From Gigaspora rosea (lineage: Eukaryota > Glomeromycota > Glomeromycetes > Diversisporales > Gigasporaceae): 64,000 nucleotides of DNA. Of this stretch, positions 22,551 to 34,402 are shown one piece after another. The stretch's first letter is position 1. Each line of letters starts with the position of its first letter. The stretch is taken from assembly GCA_003550325.1 (NCBI GenBank), contig QKWP01000126.1, positions 275,121 to 339,120 on the forward strand, in the 5' to 3' direction. The position numbers were made by a program, and so were the translations under genes. A model generated the notes under the pieces. That model ran no database searches. It worked only from the letters and a program-made list of their open reading frames with translations, and had not been told where the DNA came from.

Positions 22551-22791
22551 GGTTGCAAATGACAAATGACATAGGTCATTTGTTATTTTTGTCATTTAAA
22601 TAACATGTCAAGACTTCGGGTGTTTTATGATTAACAAATACTCGAAGTGGCACAAAACTTTAATGATCTCAGAATCCTTGCATTTTTAAATATAACCTAT
22701 TATTGTCATCTGTCATTTGCCTTCTAAATGACAAGTGACAAATGACAATGTCATAATGTCATTTATGTCATTTAAAAGTCATTTGATTTCT
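22551..22791. mobile_element. hAT-type MITE rich in AAATGACA/TGTCATTT
   Basis: Left end GGTTGCAAATGAC faces right end GTCATTTGATTTC, flanked by TTAGCGCA (22543-22550) and CTAGCGCA (22792-22799), an 8-base duplication with one change. The subterminal regions are arrays of AAATGACA and its inverse, resembling transposase-binding repeats and the GGTCATTT arrays of the 13932 MITE. 241 bases. Confidence 0.65.
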
Positions 22792-22799
22792 CTAGCGCA

Positions 22800-22935
22800 C
22801 TTATACGGCGCTCTTGATTTAGTGAAACACGGTTTTACTATATAGTTAATGCGCTTAATTTATATTTAACGCACTTATTTAGCAAACTTATACGTCGCTC
22901 TTGAATTGATGAAACACGGTTTTACTATTTTTGTT
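22800..22935. repeat. Direct duplication, 87-base offset
   Basis: CTTATACGGCGCTCTTGA then GTGAAACACGGTTTTACTA (22800) recurs as CTTATACGTCGCTCTTGA then GATGAAACACGGTTTTACTA (22887). An old tandem duplication next to the MITE. Confidence 0.6.
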
Positions 22936-23024
22936 CTTGCCGATAAGATTTGCTGATTACTATAAATAAGGAGATCCACCTAGTGATTGCCATTTATATG
23001 ATACTGAAAAATTTTAGCGTACAG

Positions 23025-23450
23025 TACATACAGTACGTACAGTACGTTGTGAAGGGGTAAATTGTAGTTGGAAATAAATTTTCGTTATAAGTAGATCGAT
23101 TAATTGTGGATCTAGCCAAAATTCGTAATCTGAACTTTTTGAACTTTTTGCACTTTTGCACTTCTTAAAATTTCTGAACTTTCTGCACTTTTCGTACTTT
23201 TTTTATGTTGTAATTATTTATTTTTAGTAGAATTACGAATTAGTATAATTGGTGCCGTAGCAATGTAAAAACTATAAATATGATGTCTTTTTTATTCACA
23301 TTAAAGTGGTTTTTTTTACTCTAGAGAGGGAAGCGCTCATTTATAACCTTCGAAATTGGAGTAGAAGTGTTAGCTCTAGTAGTTCCCCGATAAATACTTG
23401 AATTAATAAACTGATAACCCCCGATAGTGAAATTCGCATGACACGCAAAG
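23025..23450 (+). mobile_element. LTR retroelement fossil, copy 3 (shorter)
   Basis: It shares GTACGTTGTGAAGGGG, TATAAATATGATGTCTTTT, ATAACCTTCGAAATTGGAG and AGTTCCCCGATAAATA with the fossils at 13.8 and 21.3 kb, in the same order, and stops shortly after. No coding part is left; it is broken and strongly diverged. Ends are approximate. Confidence 0.45.
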
Positions 23451-23820
23451 TTGATTTTTCATTTTGCATTACATAGATTTGAAAACATGGGAAGGTCGGA
23501 TTTTTTTATTTATTTATTTATTTACTGTAAATTAATCGAATAATGTTCACATTTAAGGTTATGCAAGATTAATTTTCATTTTGCACGACAAGGAAAATTG
23601 GGTCGGAAGTCATTTTTTCGTCAGTCCTATCGGACAATTACGGGAAAATTTAGGGACGTTAATCGGTCCTGCATTAATTATCAGCCGACTTTGAGCAAGA
23701 TTTGTAAAGAATATGCGTTTTTAACTAAAGATCGACCAATAAATAAAGTTATAGAAAAGTTTTTCTCTATAACAGTCTCTAATAGATGTTTATTGGTTTT
23801 TGCATTAAAGTTTGAGTAAT
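23440..23820 (+). mobile_element. Truncated relative of the 27.9 kb Harbinger-type element
   Basis: The first 200 bases match 27895-28110 (CGCAAAGTTGATTTTTC, TTGCATTACATAG, TTACTGTAAATTAAT, CAATTACGGGAAA). After that the sequence leaves the MITE and reads as a 73-residue open frame (23598-23819, no ATG) with DRPINKVIEK. A similar RPLINEVIR string lies beyond the other copy, near 28410. The longer parent element may have carried this coding piece. I do not recognise the protein. Confidence 0.45.
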
Positions 23821-23919
23821 ATAGGTAGGACCGATTAGGTACCGAAAAGAACTGCACGCATTTGATATCATAGTTGGACGCATTCCAGCGCCAATAGCGC
23901 TGGATATTCCAACTTTATT

Positions 23920-24080
23920 AAGAGAGATATAGCATACATCAGTGCGTTTGACGCATAATTAAAGAGATATATAGCATACATCAGTGGGTTTGATGTATAA
24001 TTGAAAGAGAAATACATAAGTGCGATTGATGTATAATTGACAGAGATATATAGCATACATCAGTGCGTTGATGTATAATT
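23920..24080. repeat. Tandem repeat, unit about 45-55 bases, four copies
   Basis: AGAGATATATAGCATACATC then AGTGCGTTTGATGTATAATT recurs four times with small changes. The array ends at the left border of the next palindromic element. Confidence 0.7.
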
Positions 24081-24398
24081 GGGGTTCGTATTATTTCACT
24101 TACAATCACTTCACCAACATAACATTTCACCGACAAATACTCACTGACAAGTTCATTTTACTGAAGTTTGTTTCATCGAAGCTCATTTCACTGACAAGTT
24201 TTTTTTCAAAAAGCACACTAAATTTAGCCCTAATTCTACCTAATTCTACCCTGACCCTAATGACAATGACCAGAATTATTTTGTCAGTGAAATGAACTTC
24301 AGTGAAATAAACTGTTGGTAAAATGAACTTGCCAGTGAATAATTGTCAGTGAAATGTTATGTCGGTGAAGTGATTGTCAATTAATTGATTGCCACCCA
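24080..24398. mobile_element. Foldback MITE with CACTGACAAGTTCATTT arms
   Basis: Arms at 24102-24203 and 24280-24378 are inverted copies: ACAATCACTTCACC faces GGTGAAGTGATTGT, and TTTCACTGACAAG faces CTTGCCAGTGAA. The centre holds CCTAATTCTACCCTGACCCT, a degenerate form of the CCCTAA module. A diverged relative lies at 42285-42560. Non-coding. Confidence 0.7.
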
Positions 24399-25360
24399 TA
24401 TATATAGTATAATTGGCATTAGCCCTATAAGAAAAATGTAACATATAGACATGGGTCATTTTGGCACAGGTCAAGGTCCAGATTTGTGTGGGTATGGCCC
24501 GACTTGGTTCAGATTCGGTGGATGGGCAGGACTGTGTGCCTGTGCCAATTGGACTGTAAATGGCTCGGGATTTGCAGCAGTTTACTAGTCAAATTAGCAT
24601 GGAATTTGGCACGGGAAATGAACGTACATTCACGTGCCATAGCGATAAGGATGTGGATTAACTATTAAAACATAAATTTACAAAAGTAATCAATATAAGA
24701 TGAACAAGCTAACTGCATCTGAAGCAAAATTTTGTAAGGAATTTTTTTTGTTAAAATACACAAGGAAGCTTCATTAGTGAAATCATGAGATATCGCTCTT
24801 TTTTTTAAAAAAAAAATCCTTTACTGATCTTCCACTCTCCACAAAACGAGCCAACACGTGTATAACATACACAGAATTCAAATAAAAAAAATTTATTGAG
24901 TTTGGTAAGGTGGTTACCAAGATATTTTGAATTAAATTCCAAAAATTTTTGATTTTTTTTATTGTTTGGTTTCTTGAGTGTGCATTTGCCTTGTTAGTAT
25001 AGTTCTAGATTACACAAATACAGTTGACCTGTCTGATGTGATCATGTGATCATGTAATTATCTAAAATAGTGATCACATGACTTTTTTGTAATTTTATTG
25101 GCCAAAATGCCAAAATATATAAGTTATATATTTGCCTAGAGAAACCCTTTTGATTATATTCTAAAAAATTATATCTAAGTTTTAATTTTTAATTGATTTT
25201 AAGTCTTTTTTAATATAAACTAAAATTATATTATAATATTAAGCAATATTTTAATCTCAAAGAAAATCATAAAAGTGCTTTAAGCTATAATTGGCTAGTA
25301 ATTAAGATACAGTAATACTTAAATATTACAATTAATCAACAAAAATAATAAATGATACTT

Positions 25361-26551
25361 GCAAAAATCGTGTATATTAACTCTTTCTGACAATCCCTTG
25401 TACCAAAATTTTCAAGACGGTCGACCTACAAGAATTGTATATTTAACACATAAAATATGAAATTGGCTCTACAAAAGCTCACTGGAACAAGAGGCTCTCT
25501 ATTAGAGAACAGAAATACTACAAGAAATAGAGACCTAGGATGTCTTTAACAAACTTGATTAAGGAGTACTCCCAGTTATGACTTTGGCGCTATTGAGCAA
25601 AGAAGTATTGGGCACTGATCTAGAGTTTAGTTTTGAGATGTATTATTGTATTCAGCATAACTCCTACCAACTTCTTTATATTTGGTACTTTCCTAGGCTT
25701 TTTCTCATTATTTCTTGAAAATTTTCAAAATTTTGCCAAAAAGTGGAAAATCTAGCTTACCCCTTCAAAAGATTAGCAGTATTTTACTCTTTCTGAATTG
25801 GGTTAATGCCTACCAAATTGGACCAAGTCACGAGTACACTTTAGATTTGTTTGAAACAAACAATGAATAACACATGAACATATAAAAACTGAACTGAACT
25901 GAAATTTCTTCTGACGCATCCTGATACTAGCATAGTTTTAATTATCTTTCTAGCATTTTTTCACTATATGTAAATATAGTACTTTGGTAAAGCTAATTGC
26001 TTTATTTAGTCTATATAATTTTTTAACTAGTTCTTGCGAACGATATGTTTCTTTTCTTTTGTTTTTTTGTCTATTCTCATTTTATGTTTGTTTATTTTGG
26101 ATTTTATATAGGTTTTGTAGTAGTACTCCCTTTTATATTTCTTTTTGTTTTCTAAATATTTGTTGTTCGTATGGGTTTGGATTTAATACTCCTTGTTCTA
26201 GAGGCTAGGTAAGGAAGATCAAAGGAAAATTAGTAATGTTGGCATAGCAAGCCTTCTTAAAGCCTTAAAGGAAAAAAGAAGATGGAAAGGTAATTTCTTG
26301 CTTGTCATAAAAAGAGGAAACCCTTTTTATTTTGGTTTTAAGTAACTAGATGAGCTATCTTTTCAATACCAACCTGTTTGGTGTTGAAGCAGTGCGGTAG
26401 GTCGCATTTAGGTATCTGGGAACTTGGTACCAACTGAGACAGCCAGATAATGCTAAACTTATGTTATTAGATAGTATTATGTAGTGCAGTAGTAAATACA
26501 AGTAGCTTAATAAAATATTAGCGTGGCTGCTTAAGTTAAAAAAAAATAAAA
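25361..26551 (+). mobile_element. Retroposon with 14-base target duplication and A-rich tail
   Basis: AATAAATGATACTT lies on both sides (25347-25360 and 26552-26565). The right end is A-rich (TTAAGTTAAAAAAAAATAAA) just before the second copy. This is the hallmark of LINE-machinery insertion. The 1.19 kb body has no intact frame and no domain I recognise, so it is a 5'-truncated LINE 3' part or a large non-autonomous retroposon. Near 26380-26450, GCAGTGCGGTAGGTCGCATT and GGGAACTTGGTACCAACTG look like conserved 3' sequence. Confidence 0.7.
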
Positions 26552-26565
26552 AATAAATGATACTT

Positions 26566-27890
26566 AAGTAGTTTTTTTAAAATTTTATTGATAATAATAA
26601 AGCTTCCTAAAATATAATTTTCTTATTATTTTTTGTATATTAAAATTTTAAATTCTTGTTGCACATTATTTTTTATGTTTAAAAATTAATTCTTGTTGCA
26701 CATTATTTTTCTGTGCAATCATTTAAATTAATTTTAAATCCATACATGTTCATATACTTACCTAGGTTTTTATGCACTAAAAAAAGCTGCTCTGGGCTAT
26801 GTTCTATGTATGAAAACTTGTTTAAAAATTTCTCATTGTTTTCTTTCAGATCTACAATATATCACCATGATGGTTCCTTTTGGTAGGTGCACTAACCTGA
26901 AAAGAAAGGACTGATCTTTGGAGGGGATAAGCAGAAATTAAAATTTTGAGAAAGCCAAAGAGGCAATGAGGAGTGTACTAACCTGTAAGGAACATAAGAG
27001 TATATACTTCGTTAAATAGCATATATGACCAAAAGCCTGCTTCTACTAATGTTTTCACACCTTTTGACAAAAAACCCTAAGTTGTTGCTCTACTACTTTT
27101 TCTATAGTAATGAAGTCTTCCACCCAGAGAGTCAAACCCATAAAGAGACAGTTCTAATTTAACTCTATTTCAGTTCTTCTCATATATGATCTGGACCCTG
27201 TATTCAGGTTGCTTCTAGATAGAGTTTTTGTTATATACAAGTATGCTAACAGCAAGTTTTTCATAGGTAGTGTTTGTAAAAAAGTTGGTACTAAGGATTA
27301 TTGGAAAGAGTTTTTGTTTGGTAAATTCTTTGATTATGATAGATTTATAATACACATAATATAAATATGTTATTTGATGATTAGATATAGTAGTTTTAAT
27401 TATACAATTTATACTATGTGGTAGATGTTTGTCAAAATTGATTCAATGAAAATTATTACTTTAAATGCATTAGAGAGAGATTTTAAAATCAAAACAGAAT
27501 AAGGAATAATGGCGCTAATCGCTTTTGGTTCATGATAGTTTGGAAGCTAGACATCATATAGTTCTAATATAATCACCGAACAATCACAAGTAGTTAATTA
27601 ATGATCATGATATGATCCACTTGTGAAAGGAGTTACAAGGCTATATATTATTGTGAGTCACTAGACTTTCCATGTGACAAATGGGTCATAGGACATGTCT
27701 ATGACAAAATGGTATTTGAGTAATCTGATGATTGTTGCAGTTTATTACAGTGTCTCACGGACTAATAATAGCAATGGTTACGCTTTATTACTTCGACGAC
27801 CATTTCTCCTACAACCCATATACAAAAGGTATTGATATTAATGACTATATTGATTATGCAGAGGATTGATATTAGCGACCATAATGATTA
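26566..27890. other. Gene-free stretch with a weak coding relic
   Basis: No gene is supported. On the plus strand, about 27105-27330 reads in one frame as protein-like pieces (after a stop, LIYDLDPVFRLLLDRVFVIY, then KVGTKDYWKEFLFG). I cannot assign a family; it may be a relic of a mobile-element gene. 26640-26720 has a direct repeat of ATTCTTGTTGCACATTATTT. Confidence 0.35.
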
Positions 27891-28210
27891 GGCCATGCAA
27901 AGTTGATTTTTCGTTTTGCATTACATGGAATTTGAAAACATGGGTCGGTCGGTCGGATTTGTTTTTAATTTACTGTAAATTAATAAAATAATGTCCATAT
28001 CTAGATTATGCAAGGTTAATTTTCATCTTGCACAACAAGGAATCAGAAAATTGGGTCGGCAGTCATATTTTTTCTGTCAGTGCTATCAGACAATTACGGG
28101 AAATTAAGGTCTCCATCGGAAGACACCGGATGAGAATAGTGGAACAATTGGCACAATTTGAAAAAATGGGTCGCCGGCTAATCAAAACGAGAAATCAACT
28201 TTGCATGGCC
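27891..28210. mobile_element. Harbinger/Tourist-type MITE, TTA duplication
   Basis: Perfect ends GGCCATGCAAAGTTGATTT and its inverse, flanked by TTA (27888-27890 and 28211-28213). A 3-base TTA duplication plus a GGCCATNCAAA terminus is typical of PIF/Harbinger MITEs. The element at 45678-46112 has similar ends and a TAA duplication. 320 bases; a 67-residue open frame inside lacks an ATG start and known domains. Confidence 0.8.
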
Positions 28211-28213
28211 TTA

Positions 28214-29480
28214 TGCAAAGCATTGAATTAGTGATACAATTTATCGATTATTCGATTTTATTCAGTTTTAATATCTGATATTAGTTGACAAAAATTTTTC
28301 AATCGATTAGTTGTCAACTAAGTCAACTAATCGTTTTGATCGATTTTCGATTTTCGATTTGTATCACTACATTGAATGACTATAGAATGTGCTTATTAAT
28401 AATAGACCATTAATCAATGAAGTTATTCGAAATGATTATAGATTAAAACAGATAACTTATGAAAAATTAACCAAGATTGAATATCTTGTTGGGAGATTCG
28501 GTGTAGTGTCAAAAGTTAAGTGGAAGCTGAAGATGTTCTTAAAAAGATTAAATAATTCTAATATCTAACGGTGGGTATTTTGCAAGAATCAGGAGTCACC
28601 TACAGTTCAATCATCAAACTTTTGTTAACTAAGCACTTTTATGAGAAATCGGCATCCATCGGGATCCTTTAAATACCCTATCAGGACAGTACGTAAATCG
28701 AATTTTTTCCTCACCATATTAGGAACAGTACCGATGGTCCATTAGGAATGGTGTTTTTGCGCATGAGCATAAAAAAAATTATTAATCTAATTAAGTGTGT
28801 ATAAAGAATTTATTAATATAAGTGTTCAAATTAATTCGAATTTATAAATTTTTTGCTTTGAATTTTGTTTTGTTTGTGTGTGACCATAAAGAATGTGTTT
28901 TTAATTAGACCGCGTACAATAATTAATGTTCTAGAATCATTTTACAAGTTTGTTTACGGAATAATGTAGTTACAAGCATTTTATGATCTTCAATTAATAG
29001 TAAAAAAAATTCCAACCTTTAACAAAGTGATAGATAATACGTGAAAATTGTCTATGTTAAATTTTAATTTATAAAATAAATCTGGAGCAACGAGGTGGGT
29101 CGCATGCTAATGTTAAATTATAATTAAACCATTTTAAGACAACATAAGGTAATAATCCTTATATTTAATAAAATAATTTGATGCATTGATTGCGTTGATA
29201 CTGTAAACTTTGTGTCTGTAAATTTTTATATAACTAATAAACTTTACTTGAAGATATTGTTGTTCCCTATAGGGAAATAATATAAAATGGAAATATCTCA
29301 AGAAATAAAAATTAAACAAATTTTTATGTGAATTTTTATGTGAATTTATAGAATAGACTTTAAAAAAAATCACTTAATATATTGTTGTCCGCTATTAAGG
29401 AAAAATCATAATAGAAATAACTATATTTAACTATATTTCAACATTCATCAACATTAATGATATTCATCATTTTTCATCAT
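28214..29480. other. Stretch downstream of the phosphatase gene; no gene recognised
   Basis: 28250-28370 is a hairpin region of ATCGATTTTCGATT and GTCAACTAA pieces. 29240-29400 holds a diverged direct repeat (ATATTGTTGTTCCCTATAGGG then ATATTGTTGTCCGCTATTAAGG). Around 28400-28560 a plus-strand frame (RPLINEVIRNDYRLKQ region) resembles the open frame at 23598-23819. It is probably a relic of the same mobile element. Confidence 0.4.
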
Positions 29481-30719
29481 TTATTTACGAGAACTAACAG
29501 TGCCCGAATAGACAACTTTAGGAGATGTATCATTTTTATTTGCATTAACAAAATCGAAATATAAAGTTTTTCCATCAGCTAGGATACTAACAGATAAGAA
29601 ACCAAAACTATTAAGAGAAGTCCAATCTGGATTTGGACAGCCAGTACCAAGTAAAGCACCACCAGCACCAGAACCGAAATAAGTGACGGGAGAAGTTTTA
29701 TTGGCAGCCGAATAGGAAAGGTCATGGGCATGACCGTTAAAATAAGCAGATACATTATACTTGATAAATATGGGAGGAAGTTTATACATTAAATAATAAG
29801 CAGGATTTTGAAGTCGACAATCGCCAATAAGTGGATGATGACCGACAACGAAAATCCAATCAGCATCCTGTACACCTTTTAATTGTTCCTCGAGCCAGTT
29901 TAATCTATCATCAAGTTGTTCAGATGTGTATAAATCAAAATCATGAAGGGATTGTTTTAAATTATTTGAATTCTTATAAGTAGTATAATTATAATAATAA
30001 GGATTTGTATCTATGTGAATAAAGGCGGCGCTTATACCATCGCCAAATTCAATTTTTCGAACATAGTAAAGTGAAGGAAGAAAGAATCTTGAGTCGACAT
30101 CCCAAAAATATTCAACTTCAGCGGTAATATTAGAATACCAATCATGGTTTCCTGCTACAGAAAACCATGTTATGTCTTTTAATTTGCCACCATAAACATC
30201 TAGCCAATAAGTTTTCCATTTTGAATCAGTTATGCTTAATACACCTTCATGATCATTTGAATCAGTGACTGGAAGGCTATTATTTGTCTGATAAAAACTA
30301 TCTAATAAAAGATAAATAATCATTTATTAAAATTCAAACAAGTAAAAATTCAAGCAAGTAAAAATTTAAGCAAATAAAAATTTAAGCAAATAAAAAGGAC
30401 AATTTTCTTTAAGCTTACCTCCAACATTTATAACAAATGTTGTATTATTACTATCAGACCAAGTTTTCATAGCAGCAGCTACTTGAGGTTGACCGGTATT
30501 AGGTCCTTTCTGTCCCCAATCACCCAAAACCAAGAAATTAAGTCCACCATCATAATTTTCTTCGAAAACGAATGGATATGGATCACTAATGCTACCACTC
30601 AACCTTTCATAAATATTTGTACCCTCTTCACCTGAGATCAAAATCACTCCTTGAATAAGAGCTATAAAAAATAAAAGTAACGTCATTTTATTTAGAAGTG
30701 TCCCAAATCCAGATTTCAT
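29481..30719 (-). CDS. Purple acid phosphatase (ACP5-like metallophosphoesterase)
   Basis: Minus strand, two exons: 30419-30719 and 29481-30301. The GT-AG intron of 117 bases splits a Gly codon inside the second metal motif. 373 residues, as for mammalian-type low-molecular-weight PAPs. The ATG at 30719 opens a signal peptide (hydrophobic to about residue 30). All five PAP motifs are present: GDWG (66-69), GDSFY (100-104; the usual Asn is Ser, a non-ligand site), GNHD (151-154), VGHH (253-256) and GHAH (290-293). The seven ligands (D67, D101, Y104, N152, H256, H291, H293) can all be assigned. It should be an Fe(III)-M(II) phosphomonoesterase acting in the secretory pathway or outside the cell. 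A role in freeing phosphate from organic esters is likely, inferred from the family. No linked phosphate genes are in view. The intron contains a 16-base tandem repeat. Confidence 0.92.
30302..30418 (-). repeat. Intronic 16-base tandem repeat in the phosphatase gene
   Basis: Within the intron, AAGCAAGTAAAAATTT-like units occur four times (about 30337-30400), the later ones as AAGCAAATAAAAATTT. They are too short and A-rich to code. The intron keeps a GTAAGC donor and a TTATTAG acceptor. Confidence 0.75.
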
Positions 30720-31762
30720 TTTATTTTGCAGTCGACTACCGTATTTATATATGTTGATGAAATTATAGTTTATTATAGTTTGTATCAGTATGACAAAAAT
30801 ACTCCATATAGAACAAAAAAAAAATCATGTAAAGAATTTAAAAAGTTAACATGAAAGATTCTGTATTCCAAATATTTTAAATGGAATGACTAAATGAATA
30901 CGAACCTTTTTTTTAATTATACTTATATAGTAATGTCAGTGCAACTAAAGAATATCTAAATATAGAATAATAAGTTATTTTACTCTGATTATACAATTTT
31001 AAGAAATGCCGAAGTATGTGTAACTTGGAGAAAAATCTTATTTCTCCGCATTGGGAATACATGTGGTTATATGCCCAAGTTATGTTGATCATTGTGACGT
31101 AATCTCCTAATCCACAAATCAGATTTTAAAGATCAGATGAAACATAACACGATCAGAAAATTTCAAAACAAACGTTCGTTTTATTAAAAATCGCAATTTT
31201 TGCATAAGAAACCGCCTTTAGTGCACTAACAAAAAGTTTTCGCTAGCCAGTTTTACTATACAAACTCTCTATCTGACACATGACCCTAACCCTAACCCTA
31301 ATATAACCGAACATTAAAAAATTTTTGCTTTGCCACGAACTTGGCACAGATTTCGAGTGTTGTCACCTGGATCATGAGGTAGTTGACCAATCATATAAAA
31401 CAGTTAATTATCCACGTGATACTTTCTGTATAGATAATCATTAAACATATAACAATTTCTTTCGTCGTTGTAAATGAATAAAACTATTCATCCAGGTTGA
31501 AATATAGTTTATAAACACAAGTGCTTTATTAAAAAAGTTTCTTATAACAAGTTACACGCCAATTTTCCAATTTTTTATACTTCATCTATAATTAACATAA
31601 CTATACTATCGCATATATAAAATGAATTAAATATCTATAGAGAATACATATTACTTTCGAAAACAGTCTGCATAAATTTATAAATGAAATGAACAAAAGA
31701 AAAAACAAAAAAAAACTAAAAAAACGATGTTAAAGTTGATATAAATTAAGCAATACAATATA
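30720..31762. other. Upstream of the phosphatase; one copy of the CCCTAA core module
   Basis: The first 200 bases before the ATG are A+T-rich; no specific promoter element is certain. 31140-31330 carries the module known from the ATGTACCC family: ATCAGAAAATTTCAAAACAA, AAGAAACCGCC, TAACAAAAAGTTTTC, then CCTAACCCTAACCCTAATAT. Element ends are not resolved. Confidence 0.5.
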
Positions 31763-33252
31763 CAGTCAGACCTCCCTAAGTGCACGACCAGGCATGAGTG
31801 TGCATTTATAGAAGTATATAAAAAAATGTATAGTGTCACGGGAAATATTTCCCGTGACTTCTGAATTGTGGCTCGGATTTTATTTGATATGGGCTTGGGA
31901 GACTAGAAATAACCCAACCTTTGGGTATTGTATCATATTTATTTATTTATTTCTTTCTTTCTTTCTTTTTATTTCTTTTATTTCTTTTTATTTTTATGTA
32001 GTAAACAAAAGGATAAGCGAAGGCCTAGAACAAGGGGACTAGAGATAGGCCAGGACGGTACAGAACTAGTAAGGAGGGGCTTGTGGGTTGATGAAGCCTT
32101 TAGGAAGGGATAAGGCTAGGCAAAGCGCTTGGTAAAGCGACTAGAACTAGCCCTTGGAGATTAGAAATAGTCCCAAATCTGTAAATAAGAGCTATGTAAA
32201 TTGAAAGTATAAAAGTGCGGTCTCTCGCACCTTAAATGAAGGAGGCTTCGATGTCTTGATTTATTGGAATATAATAAGAATCGAATTCTCACTTGATTAA
32301 TGTACACATTGTTAAATGAATAGAGACTTATTGCATTATATTTTTATCACTCTTAATTATCATCCTACATAGTATTATTATTGTTACCTTATCGATCGTT
32401 ATTTAGATACTATTATCCTAACTCTGTCATAATTGTGACGATCTGATTTCATTGTTTACAATACCGTAACCTGATCAATTTAATGATCCACCCGGTCTCG
32501 ATCTGATATATTTAACCTTCATGTGTTCTAAATAGATAGTAAAACGATCATATACCCTTAAAATATATATTATTTACCACCCTTATTACGTATTCTAGCT
32601 TACTATCAAGCTAAATCTAGCCAGAAATTGTTAAAAGCTCTCCCAATGATAGTAACAATAGCCAATCAGAAGAAAGAACCAATGCACATGATTGATAATA
32701 CTTGTGTTTGGAAATGCCAAAACTAGGTTATATTCATATTATCCATAGTTTTGTTGTTGAAATAAAAGAGGAAGAGTTATTAAAAATCGAATTGCTCCTT
32801 TTTCTTAAATACTTGCCTATAAAATTGATTGAACAATTATCAATTACCTTATTTATCGAACAATTGAACTCTGTAATTATTGATTTTCAATTTCTGACTG
32901 CCTCTAGCTGCTGTTGGAATTTAATTGGGCCTAATCAGAGTGGAAAACAGAATTACTTGTGATCTCAAAGATCTGGGAAATCATTTAATCACATGATATC
33001 ATGAACAAAGTTCATAGAAAAATCTTAAAATAAATATTCTAACCACATGAACATCCAGTATTTCTATAGGTCAAAAATCACATGTGTGCATTTATGGAGG
33101 TGCATATATAAGTCTGGGACCACAAAATCTATGCATGTGCAAAGGTTGGAGGGTGTGCACTTGTCATTAAGTCCCAAGCTTGGGACCAGATTAAAGTGTG
33201 CACTTAAGAAGGGTGTGCACTTAGAGAGGGTGCACTTAGGGAGATCTGACTG
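31763..33252. mobile_element. Pogo-like element with TA duplication
   Basis: It starts CAGTCAGACCTCCCTAAG and ends CTTAGGGAGATCTGACTG, with TA outside both ends (31761-31762 and 33253-33254). GTGCACTTA and GTGCATTTA motifs repeat inside both ends. CAGT termini with TA target sites and such repeats are typical of the pogo/Tigger branch of Tc1/mariner. It carries no recognisable transposase. Much of the left interior is a foreign LTR-like insertion. Confidence 0.75.
31834..32370 (+). mobile_element. Solo-LTR-like fossil inside the pogo-like element
   Basis: It begins TGTCACGGGAAATATTTCCC, a palindromic TG start of the kind seen at Gypsy-type LTRs. It has a TATA-type box with a GTATAAAAGTGCGGTCTCTC start-site region near 32208. 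No capsid or polymerase region accompanies it, so it is a lone LTR. The right border is uncertain (a CA end near 32290-32370). Confidence 0.45.
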
Positions 33253-33254
33253 TA

Positions 33255-33976
33255 GTTTTATTACTTTCTGCTATATATAGACAATACTTCAACTCTTAGT
33301 ATATATGCTATAGAACTAAAAAAACAATCTATTAATTTTGCAACTAAAAAATGATAAAGAATCATAATGAAACTATTGAAAGAATCCATTAAAGAATGCA
33401 AGAAATACAAATTTACTGAAGCATCTATGAAGAATTCACACTGAAAAAATAGCAAAGAATTAGTAAATTAAATAAAAAACCCTAATAAATAGCTTAAAAA
33501 AAATAAAAATGACCTACTAAGTTAGAGCACTAACATTTATTAGGTAATATTTTAAGAGTGGAGAGTCAAGAAAAATCTTACCTTAGTTAAGTTTGATTGG
33601 CTAAAATTCTATTTATTGATCTTATCTAGGGGTGGATAAGCCCTTATAGTAAATGAATATTAGGTAATAATGTCAGTGCCTTACTCAAATAGCAGGAAAT
33701 CTATGATCTATATACAATTTTATAGCTCTAATTCAAGGTTTTAACAATGGTTCCAATGATGACTCCAATAATAGCTCCAATAACAACTCCAATGATAGCT
33801 CTAACAACAACTCCAATGATAGCTTTAGTAACATTTTTAGCAATGACTCCAATGATGAAACTATAATTTAATGAGATAAAAAAAAGCTAGTTAAAAGTAA
33901 AAAAAAACAAAAAAACATAAAAAACAATAATAATCATTGTTTATATATAATTGCTAATCTTAAAAATAATTGGCTA
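33255..33976. other. Gene-free stretch with Ser/Asn-type short repeats
   Basis: 33735-33865 is an array of about eight units of GATGACTCCAATAATAGC-like sequence (15-18 bases). In one frame it would read as Asp/Ser/Asn repeats. A related scrap lies at 40320-40390. The remainder is A+T-rich without a gene. Confidence 0.5.
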
Positions 33977-34228
33977 ATTGGGATTTTTGCTAGGAAAATC
34001 ACCCTTCGGAATTTTCCGATCGGGCCATTTCAGAAAAGCTTAAACCAGAATACCAGTTCTTATTCATATGTAAATTGTTTCTTCATAGTTTATTAAATAA
34101 ACTGTCGAATTATTAAAATAAAAAAGATAAATAATATGAATGAGAACCGGCATCCTAGTTTTAAGCTTTCTAAATTATTAGCCCAATCAGAAAATTCCAA
34201 AAGTTGATTTCCTAGAAAAGATCCCAAT
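33977..34228. mobile_element. TA-flanked foldback MITE (ATTGGGATTTTTGCTAGG)
   Basis: Arms of about 95 bases face each other: ATTGGGATTTTTGCTAGGAA against CCTAGAAAAGATCCCAAT, and GAATTTTCCGAT against CAGAAAATTCC. TA lies outside both ends. Only a short unpaired centre remains. 252 bases. Confidence 0.75.
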
Positions 34229-34402
34229 TATTTAGAGTTACTATAGTAATAGGTTGCTATATAAAATTTTTCTAAAAATTATTAAATTTTAATACAAATT
34301 TTTATTTATAATAAAATTTAAAAACTTTAATATAAAATTTTAATAAAAGTATTTTTAATATAAAATATTTAATAAAATTAATTTTTTTATAGAGAGTTAT
34401 TA

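Noticed and set aside
31282-31310. Runs of CCCTAACCCTAACCCTAA (also near 62710, 48272, 8829) as telomere or interstitial telomere
   Set aside because: They are short, degenerate and always inside the same element module, not at a sequence end.
32702-32962. An 86-residue plus-strand open frame inside the pogo-like element
   Set aside because: No transposase motif (no DDE spacing, no helix-turn-helix) and no start context; chance frame in A+T-rich DNA.
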